5,672 bases of DNA from CBDVAK01 sp965371945. GTDB taxonomy: Bacteria; Pseudomonadota; Gammaproteobacteria; Competibacterales; JAHEDQ01. The stretch spans positions 1 through 5,672 of the forward strand of contig CBDVAK010000238.1 in assembly GCA_965371945.1 (NCBI GenBank), given 5' to 3'. A program made the position numbers and the translations under genes. The notes under the pieces are model-generated. The model was given only the letters and a program-made list of their open reading frames with translations, made no database searches and had not been told where the DNA came from. Of this stretch, positions 1 through 4,563 are shown one piece after another (the stretch's first letter is position 1; every line of letters begins with the position of its first letter).

Positions 1-482
1 AGTGCGCGTGGCAGATTGCGGTGGCCGACGAACACGGCTCCGGTATCCTGGAACGCTGCATTGCCGAGTATCTTGTCAGGGTGCACGTGGGTATTGATGA
101 CATAGCAGATGGGCAGCGGCGTGGTATCCGCTATAGCTTGGCGCAGTCGCTCCCCATAGGTCACCGAGCCGCCCGTGTCGATGACTGCCACGCATTGTGA
201 ACCGACCACGAAACCGATGTTCGCGACATCCTCGTGACGGGGATCGCCAAATGGAACGGTCACTCCCTGGTGGGCATAGAACCCTTCGGCCACCTCGGTA
301 AGTTCCAACGCTGTCGGCTGTTGGGCCGGAGTCTCCGCGCCTGCGGACAAGCCCGCAACGCTCACCATGGTCAACAGTACCCTGAGACAGTTACGACATC
401 GTGGCTCAGCCACTCGCACCCACTGGAGTGCTCGCGATAGACTGGGAAGCCGCTCGGACAGCCGCCCGGGTATTTTGGTCAT
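1..482 (-). CDS. Exported MBL-fold quinoprotein relay system metallohydrolase (SoxH-like), 3' part missing
   Basis: The N-terminal 160 residues of a metallo-beta-lactamase-fold protein are visible; the gene runs off the left edge. A hydrophobic stretch at about residues 33-49 (LRVLLTMVSVAGLSAGA) preceded by arginines looks like a Sec signal peptide, so the protein should act in the periplasm. Family signatures follow: GFYAHQGV, the NIGFVVG strand, VIDTGG at the first turn, and NTHVHPDK at the metal site (H132, H134, D136, K137). Proteins of this type occur beside PQQ-dependent dehydrogenases; their reaction is not established. The usual motif is HxHxDH, so lysine at the last position is odd. 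The ATG at 482 is the most upstream start and gives an unusually long n-region; GTG at 419 or 413, or ATG at 368, are alternatives that leave more room for promoters. The gene diverges from pqqB. Family assignment is good; function is inferred from context. Confidence 0.85.
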   Translation of the reverse strand, partial: MTKIPGRLSERLPSLSRALQWVRVAEPRCRNCLRVLLTMVSVAGLSAGAETPAQQPTALELTEVAEGFYAHQGVTVPFGDPRHEDVANIGFVVGSQCVAVIDTGGSVTYGERLRQAIADTTPLPICYVINTHVHPDKILGNAAFQDTGAVFVGHRNLPRA

Positions 483-510
483 TCTCGATGCCATCACTGG
501 AGTTCCTGAC
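414..510. promoter_or_regulatory. Divergent control region between the metallohydrolase gene and pqqB
   Basis: Promoters for both divergent genes should lie here. If the minus-strand gene starts at 482, only 28 bp separate it from pqqB; if it starts at 413, 97 bp are free. An AT-richer spot, TATTTT at 471-476, could serve as a -10 element toward pqqB, but no convincing -35 box lies 16-18 bp upstream. The 9-mer CACTGGAGT occurs twice, at 421-429 and 495-503, the second copy carrying the pqqB ribosome binding site. No clear operator palindrome is seen. The role is inferred from gene orientation. Confidence 0.35.
500..503 (+). promoter_or_regulatory. pqqB ribosome binding site
   Basis: GGAG lies seven bases before the ATG at 511. 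It selects that start over the in-frame ATG at 367, which would add 48 residues with no resemblance to PqqB. Confidence 0.6.
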
Positions 511-1440
511 ATGAAAATTCGCGTCCTGGGTGCCGCGGCCGGCGGGGGTTATCCTCAGTGGAATTGTAATCATCCCAACAGTCGTCGCGCCCGGGGTGGT
601 GATCCTGCCGCGACCCCACGCACCCAGTCCTCGATCGCGGTCAGTGCCGATGACCGGCGATGGGTGCTGTTCAACGCCTCACCGGACTTGCGTCAGCAGA
701 TTTTTGACAACCCGGTGCTGCACCCGAACGAAGGTCTGCGCGACAGTCCCATCAAAGCCGTGGTACTGACCAATGCCGATGTCGATCATATAGCAGGGTT
801 GCTGACGCTGCGCGAGTCACAGCCATTGTGTGTCTACGGTACCGGGAGGGTATTGGGCGTGCTGGCGGCCAACCCGGTTTTCAATGTGCTCAATCCCGAG
901 TTCGTGTCACGGCAGTCTCTGCAACTCGATGAGAGGGTTGAACTGCGGGATTCGGATGGCGTGCCACTGGGTATCCATGTGCGCCCGTTCGCAGTCCCTG
1001 GCAAAGTGGCCTTGTGGCTTGAGGATGAGAGCAAGGGGCCGAATTTTGGCTCGGTGGCCGAGGATACCGTGGCGCTGGAGGTTTCCGGCGCGGAATCGCG
1101 GCCAGTGTTTTTCTATATCCCCGGCTGCGCGTCTATTCCGGATTCGCTGGCGGCGCGCCTGCGCGGCGCGCCCCTGGTATTGTTCGACGGCACGCTGTGG
1201 CAGGATGATGAGATGATTGTGGCCGGTGTCGGGGTCAAGACCGGCAAGCGTATGGGGCACATGAGCGTATCGGGTGACGATGGCACTGTCGCCGCATTTC
1301 GCGATCTGGATGTCGAGCGAAAAATATTCATCCATATCAATACCACCAACCCTGTTCTGCTCGATGACAGCCCCGAACGGGCCGAGGTGAGCGCGTCGGG
1401 ATGGGAGGTTGCCAGGGACGGCATGGATATCGTGTTGTGA
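511..1440 (+). CDS. pqqB: PqqB, PQQ biosynthesis MBL-fold protein
   Basis: The 309-residue product is full length for PqqB (usually a little over 300). PqqB is a cytosolic metallo-beta-lactamase-fold protein needed for pyrroloquinoline quinone synthesis; published work assigns it iron-dependent hydroxylation of the tyrosine in the Glu-Tyr precursor released from PqqA. Hallmarks are the N-terminal strand with GAAAGGGYPQWNC (7-19), PRTQSSIAVS (36-45), NASPDLRQQI (55-64), TNADVDHIAGLL (87-98, metal-binding region), the VPGK loop (162-165), YIPGCA (202-207), FDGTLW (225-230), MGHMSVSG (248-255) and FIHINTTNP (273-281). The CxCxxC zinc knuckle of many homologues is replaced by C19-N-H-P-N-S24; Xanthomonas-type PqqB, as I recall it, also lacks it. 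No pqqA or pqqCDE lies next to it. Instead its 3' end overlaps a quinoprotein dehydrogenase gene, implying coupled expression. Identification is very secure. Confidence 0.97.
   Translation: MKIRVLGAAAGGGYPQWNCNHPNSRRARGGDPAATPRTQSSIAVSADDRRWVLFNASPDLRQQIFDNPVLHPNEGLRDSPIKAVVLTNADVDHIAGLLTLRESQPLCVYGTGRVLGVLAANPVFNVLNPEFVSRQSLQLDERVELRDSDGVPLGIHVRPFAVPGKVALWLEDESKGPNFGSVAEDTVALEVSGAESRPVFFYIPGCASIPDSLAARLRGAPLVLFDGTLWQDDEMIVAGVGVKTGKRMGHMSVSGDDGTVAAFRDLDVERKIFIHINTTNPVLLDDSPERAEVSASGWEVARDGMDIVL
1384..1390 (+). promoter_or_regulatory. Ribosome binding site inside the pqqB end, supporting a start at 1401
   Basis: GAGGTGA matches the anti-Shine-Dalgarno sequence well and sits 10 bases before the ATG at 1401. 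It favours this ATG over the GTG at 1437, whose upstream region has only a weak GGAT at 1425-1428. Because it lies in coding sequence the match could be chance. Confidence 0.4.
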
Positions 1441-2699
1441 GATGGGCCGCCGCCGTGTGTGCGGCAGTACCCTTTCTGACCAGTTCGGCACTGGCGGCCG
1501 GGGACGACGCAAACCTCAAGAGACTGGGCGCCTTTCAGACCACCGGGACGACGATGGGCGAGAGCATTCCCCAGGAAGGCAAGTATGCCGACAACCTGAG
1601 GAAAGTGCTGGAAACCATCAAGCTGCCGGACGGCTTCAAGATTGAGTTGTTCGCGCTGGCGCCCGATGCCAGGCACATGGCGGTGGGCCGCAACAAGGCC
1701 ACGGTCTGGATCGGCACCAAGAAAACCAAAGTGTGGGCGGCGACCGACCGGGACATGGACAATGTCGCCGATACCGTCGAGGAGTTCAGCCCGAGCGTCA
1801 AGTTCGAGTTGCCGAATGGTGTCTGCTACTCACCGGACGGTTTTCTTTTTGTGGTTGAACGCAATCGTGTGCTGATGTTTCCGGCGGCCGAGTTCTTCAT
1901 GGAGAGCCCCGATACGGTCGCGGTGCCCATCGTGCCCCAGGGTGAGCTGATTCCGGTGGACGAAGAGTCCTACAATCATACTGCCCGGGTATGCGTGATC
2001 GGGCCGGACGACAAGCTCTATATCAGTCTTGGGCAGCCTTTCAACGTGGCGCCGCAGGAAAAAATCGACCTATACCTCAAAACCGGCATTGGCGGCATGA
2101 TCCGCATGGACCGAGATGGTTCCAACCGTGAAGTGGTTGCCACCGGGATTCGCAACTCGGTGGGCCATGCCTTCAACCCCAAGGACGGCAGTCTCTGGTT
2201 TACCGACAACCAGGTAGACGGCATGGGAGACGAGACTCCACCCGGTGAATTGAACAAGATGCCGCAAATGGGAATGTGGTATGGCGCGCCCTATTACGGC
2301 GGTGGAGAAGTGTGGACCAACGAGTACAAGGGGCAGGAGATTCCCGAGGAACTGGCATCGCGTTATGTGCCACCGCAGGTGGAGATGATCGCCCATGCAG
2401 CCGACCTGGGGATGATGTTCTACACCGGCAACATGTTCCCGGCGAAATACAAGAACGCGATTTTCGTTGCCCAGCACGGTTCCTGGAATGCCACCAAACC
2501 CCGCGGAGCACGGGTGATGGTCACCTTCCTGGATGAGGAAGGCAACGCCGCCAAGACTGAACCGTTCGCGGAGGGCTGGTTGCAGGACAATGGCGTGTAC
2601 TCCGGTCAGCCGGTTGATGTGCAGCAATACGTCGATGGATCGATACTGGTCTCGGATGACAAGGCCGGCGCCGTTTATCGCATTTACTACGAGAACTGA
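1401..2699 (+). CDS. Secreted PQQ-dependent dehydrogenase, sorbosone/soluble glucose dehydrogenase-like beta-propeller
   Basis: This 432-residue protein belongs to the six-bladed propeller family (COG2133, GSDH/sorbosone dehydrogenase) that binds PQQ and calcium and oxidises sugars or aldehydes in the periplasm. A signal peptide is seen at about residues 14-33 (RWAAAVCAAVPFLTSSALAA). Family marks are KLPDGFKIELFA (74-85), PDARHMAVG (88-96), LPNGVCYSPDG (137-147), H193 in YNHTARV (candidate counterpart of the catalytic histidine of soluble glucose dehydrogenase), GIRNSVGHAFNP (249-260, with R251 and N252 candidate cofactor contacts), HGSWNATKPRG (359-369) and the C-terminal GQPVDV...DGSILVSDDKAGAVYRI (402-428). 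There is no haem motif, so it lacks the cytochrome domain fused to some relatives. It overlaps pqqB by 40 bp with the ATG at 1401; a GTG at 1437 would give a 4-bp GTGA overlap and a tidier signal peptide. The downstream cytochrome is the likely electron acceptor. The substrate cannot be told. Confidence 0.9.
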   Translation: MGGCQGRHGYRVVRWAAAVCAAVPFLTSSALAAGDDANLKRLGAFQTTGTTMGESIPQEGKYADNLRKVLETIKLPDGFKIELFALAPDARHMAVGRNKATVWIGTKKTKVWAATDRDMDNVADTVEEFSPSVKFELPNGVCYSPDGFLFVVERNRVLMFPAAEFFMESPDTVAVPIVPQGELIPVDEESYNHTARVCVIGPDDKLYISLGQPFNVAPQEKIDLYLKTGIGGMIRMDRDGSNREVVATGIRNSVGHAFNPKDGSLWFTDNQVDGMGDETPPGELNKMPQMGMWYGAPYYGGGEVWTNEYKGQEIPEELASRYVPPQVEMIAHAADLGMMFYTGNMFPAKYKNAIFVAQHGSWNATKPRGARVMVTFLDEEGNAAKTEPFAEGWLQDNGVYSGQPVDVQQYVDGSILVSDDKAGAVYRIYYEN

Positions 2700-2719
2700 T
2701 CACGCCCAGGTGATGCGGG

Positions 2720-2739
2720 GCGGGTTGGTGCCGGCCCGC
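2720..2739 (+). other. GC-rich hairpin between dehydrogenase and cytochrome genes
   Basis: GCGGG at 2720-2724 pairs with CCCGC at 2735-2739 around a 10-base loop. No run of T follows, so it is not a standard terminator. It could stabilise or process the mRNA between the two genes, or be chance in GC-rich DNA. Confidence 0.2.
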
Positions 2740-2764
2740 AGGATTATTCCATGGCGTGCCAAAC

Positions 2765-3097
2765 ATGATTCGCATATCTACCAACGTATTGATGTTGTTG
2801 GCGATCCAGTTGCTGATCAGTGATGCGCTAGCGGGGGAACTGGCGGCTGGCAGGGAAAAAGTTCAGGCAGTGTGTCAAACCTGTCATGGCATGGACGGTC
2901 AGGCGACTACTGCGATGGTGCCAAACCTCAGCGGCCAGCAGAAGGAATACCTGGTCATCCAGCTGCAGGCATTTCGCGCCGGCAATCGTCAGCACGCGCA
3001 GATGAACATCATCGCCCAGATGCTCAGCGACGACGATATTGAAAATGTCGCCGAGTGGTATTCCAGTATCAAGGTTTTGGTCGAAGTGCCCGAGTAG
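2765..3097 (+). CDS. Small exported monohaem class I cytochrome c
   Basis: The 110-residue precursor has a signal peptide (about residues 1-23, ending SDALA before GE) and a mature part of about 87 residues. One haem c site is seen at C37-Q-T-C40-H41, followed by PNLSGQ (53-58) and a C-terminal helix with LSDDDIENVAEWYSS (87-101). M80 in QMNIIAQ is the likely sixth haem ligand. This layout is that of small c553/c4-half type periplasmic electron carriers. It follows the PQQ propeller enzyme after 65 bp on the same strand, so the likely job is to take electrons from it to the respiratory chain (inference). The start is ATG 2765; an in-frame GTG at 2756 would add three residues (MPN) and sits 12 bases after AGGA at 2740-2743. 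The ribosome binding site directly before 2765 is poor. Confidence 0.9.
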   Translation: MIRISTNVLMLLAIQLLISDALAGELAAGREKVQAVCQTCHGMDGQATTAMVPNLSGQQKEYLVIQLQAFRAGNRQHAQMNIIAQMLSDDDIENVAEWYSSIKVLVEVPE

Positions 3098-3202
3098 GGG
3101 CCGACATCTGCGCGCACTTTGGCAGTGCGAAGGGCTTGCAGGCTCGCTATCGGGAGGCTCGGTGAGCCACAGGCGGCCGCGGCCGCCCGTGTGCCTTGTC
3201 TG
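3098..3202. other. Convergent intergenic region with hairpins, possible bidirectional termination
   Basis: This 105-bp stretch separates the plus-strand cytochrome gene from the minus-strand SRPBCC gene, so both transcripts should end here. Three inverted repeats are visible: CGCAC/GTGCG at 3113-3129 with a 7-base loop, GGCTC/GAGCC at 3156-3168 with a 3-base loop, and a perfect 16-bp palindrome at 3172-3187. None is followed by a T-run on either strand, so intrinsic termination is not shown; Rho-dependent ending or steric blocking is possible. Confidence 0.35.
3172..3187. repeat. Perfect 16-bp GC-only palindrome
   Basis: GGCGGCCGCGGCCGCC reads the same on both strands. A short CACA/TGTG pairing outside it (3168-3171 region with 3190-3193 region, bulged) could lengthen a hairpin. 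It lies between two convergent genes and could be a terminator stem or protein site. Confidence 0.55.
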
Positions 3203-3622
3203 TCAGCCCCCGTAGAGTTTTTTCAGGCCATCGAAGCCCATCTCGTAGATTCCTGCGATGGTCTCCTGCATCTCCTGCTCAGCGCCCTCTTTGGTACCCA
3301 TTTCACAGGACCATTCGAGCTCGCAATGACCGTCTTCGGTGGGGGTGATATGCATGGTGCTGACATAGTTGAGCAGCGGCCATGGAGAGGAAGTGATCCG
3401 GTAGCTGAGGGTCCTGGAACTGTCATCGTGTGACTCCAGACGTTCCACGATCTGCCCTCCGTCGACCGTGGTCAGGGTGCGCACCGCGCCCGTTCCTTCA
3501 CCTTCCATATCGCTCTTCGCCACCGCCGCGACGAATTTTCCGAGCCCGTTGAAATCAGCGATGGTTTTCCAGACCTCATCGGCCGGCGCACTGATCTTGG
3601 TTTTTCTGTTAACGCTCAACAT
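3203..3622 (-). CDS. SRPBCC (START/Bet v1-like, polyketide cyclase 2 type) family protein
   Basis: This 139-residue protein begins with the N-terminal strand VNRKTKISAPADEVWKTIADF (4-24), typical of SRPBCC proteins, followed by a glycine-rich turn (GLGKF, then EGEGTGAVRTL at 40-50), the GGQIVERLESHDD strand pair (55-67), YRITSSPWPLLNYVSTMHI (74-92), ELEWSCEM (101-108) and a long C-terminal helix (112-137) that would close the hydrophobic pocket. No signal peptide is seen, so it is predicted to be cytosolic. Such folds bind hydrophobic ligands or act as cyclases and hydrolases; no ligand can be named. The start is fixed by GGAGGA eight bases upstream. It lies 134 bp after the permease stop on the same strand, with a hairpin between, so it may be the operon's last gene or have its own promoter. 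Confidence 0.85.
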   Translation of the reverse strand: MLSVNRKTKISAPADEVWKTIADFNGLGKFVAAVAKSDMEGEGTGAVRTLTTVDGGQIVERLESHDDSSRTLSYRITSSPWPLLNYVSTMHITPTEDGHCELEWSCEMGTKEGAEQEMQETIAGIYEMGFDGLKKLYGG

Positions 3623-3630
3623 GTTCTGGT

Positions 3631-3636
3631 TCCTCC
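3631..3636 (-). promoter_or_regulatory. Strong ribosome binding site of the SRPBCC gene
   Basis: On the minus strand this reads GGAGGA, eight bases before the ATG at 3622. It shows that the SRPBCC gene starts there and is not the tail of the much longer open frame that continues to 4630. Confidence 0.7.
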
Positions 3637-3710
3637 AGTTGGTAGTGGCTTGCACCGGTCGTCGGCTGGTCGTGACCCTGGCAAGCTTCGCCGTGCTGGG
3701 ACAAACACCG

Positions 3711-3733
3711 GGGTTGGGCACGGCAGCCAACCC
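3711..3733 (-). terminator. Hairpin after the permease gene, possible attenuating terminator
   Basis: A 7-bp perfect stem (GGGTTGG pairing with CCAACCC) with a 9-base loop lies 23 bp past the permease stop. On the minus strand it is followed by CGGTGTTTGTCC, only a weak T-rich tail. It might reduce read-through from the ABC genes into the SRPBCC gene. Confidence 0.35.
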
Positions 3734-3756
3734 GCTTTCGAGACGTTCCTTTGCGG

Positions 3757-4563
3757 TTACCCGCGTCTGCTTTTTCGTATCTGACCGCGTTGCGGGTCGT
3801 AGCCCCATACCGCCAGGCCAAAAAACAGCGCTAACGCAGCCAACACCACCAGCATGCTGGTCACATTGAGCTGGCTGTACATGGCGAAGCGGATCAATTC
3901 CACTCCGTGGGTGAACGGGTTGAAACGGGTGATCTGATAGACCGCCTCGGCACCGGATTCCTGCAGTTTCCACAGCGGGTACAGGGCGGTGGAAAGAAAG
4001 AACATCGGGAAAATCACGAAGTTCATGGTACCGGCGAAATTCTCCAACTGTTTGACGGTGACCGACAACAGCAGCCCCAGCGCACCCAGCATCAGACCGA
4101 CCAGGATCAGGGCGGGCAATGCCAGCAGCCAGCCCAGCCACGGCAGGTCGACGCCAAACAGAGCACATACGGCAAGAAAAGCATAACATTGCAGGACCGA
4201 CAGCAAGGTGCCGGCGATCAGTTTGCAGAGCAGCAGGTACCAGCGCGGCAGTGGAGCGGTCAGCAACAGCCGCATGATTCCCATCTCGCGGTCGTAAACC
4301 ATGGCCAGCGATGACTGCATGCCATTGAACAGCAGCACCATGCCGAGCAATCCTGGCGCGACGTAGACCTGATACTCGATATAGGTCTGGTAGGGCGGTG
4401 CGATGGATACGCCGAATACATTCTGAAATCCGGCTGCAAAGATGATCAGCCACAGGCTGGGTCGTACCACCGCGGACAGCAGACGCCCGGTCTGGTGTAT
4501 GAATTTGGTGAATTCGCGGCCACTGACCGCTTGCAGCGCCAGGGCTGCGTGCGCAAGTTTCAT
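3757..4563 (-). CDS. ABC-2 type transporter permease, PQQ-dependent catabolism associated (PedC-like)
   Basis: The 268-residue inner-membrane protein has about six predicted membrane spans (approximately 28-46, 67-84, 109-136, 143-168, 180-196, 236-254). The segment YDREMGIMRLLLTAPLPR (90-107) is the conserved cytoplasmic coupling-helix region of ABC-2 permeases, and FNPFTHGVELIRFAMYS (214-230) the usual C-terminal signature before the last span. The tail is short and basic (RKSRRG), facing the cytoplasm. Its closest named relatives, as I recognise them, are PedC-type permeases found beside PQQ alcohol dehydrogenase genes such as those for phenylethanol use in Pseudomonas putida; the transported substrate is unknown. 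The start ATG overlaps the stop of the binding-protein gene (ATGA at 4560-4563), so the two are translationally coupled. The ATP-binding subunit is not in the window and is presumably encoded beyond the right edge. Confidence 0.9.
   Translation of the reverse strand: MKLAHAALALQAVSGREFTKFIHQTGRLLSAVVRPSLWLIIFAAGFQNVFGVSIAPPYQTYIEYQVYVAPGLLGMVLLFNGMQSSLAMVYDREMGIMRLLLTAPLPRWYLLLCKLIAGTLLSVLQCYAFLAVCALFGVDLPWLGWLLALPALILVGLMLGALGLLLSVTVKQLENFAGTMNFVIFPMFFLSTALYPLWKLQESGAEAVYQITRFNPFTHGVELIRFAMYSQLNVTSMLVVLAALALFFGLAVWGYDPQRGQIRKSRRG

Noticed and set aside
367..510. N-terminal extension of PqqB from ATG 367
   Set aside because: The extra 48 residues do not resemble PqqB and overlap the opposite-strand signal peptide; ATG 511 has a GGAG site and matches the family N-terminus.
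907..1676. Long minus-strand open frames (201 and 187 codons) opposite pqqB and the dehydrogenase
   Set aside because: They lie antisense to two confidently identified genes, have no recognisable domains, and are expected in GC-rich coding DNA.
2020..2627. Antisense open frames opposite the dehydrogenase gene
   Set aside because: No domain signature, no ribosome site noticed, and full overlap with a well supported gene.
2713..2823. Possible small PqqA-like peptide frame between the dehydrogenase and cytochrome
   Set aside because: It lacks the conserved Glu-x-x-x-Tyr motif of PqqA and mostly overlaps the cytochrome signal peptide in another frame.
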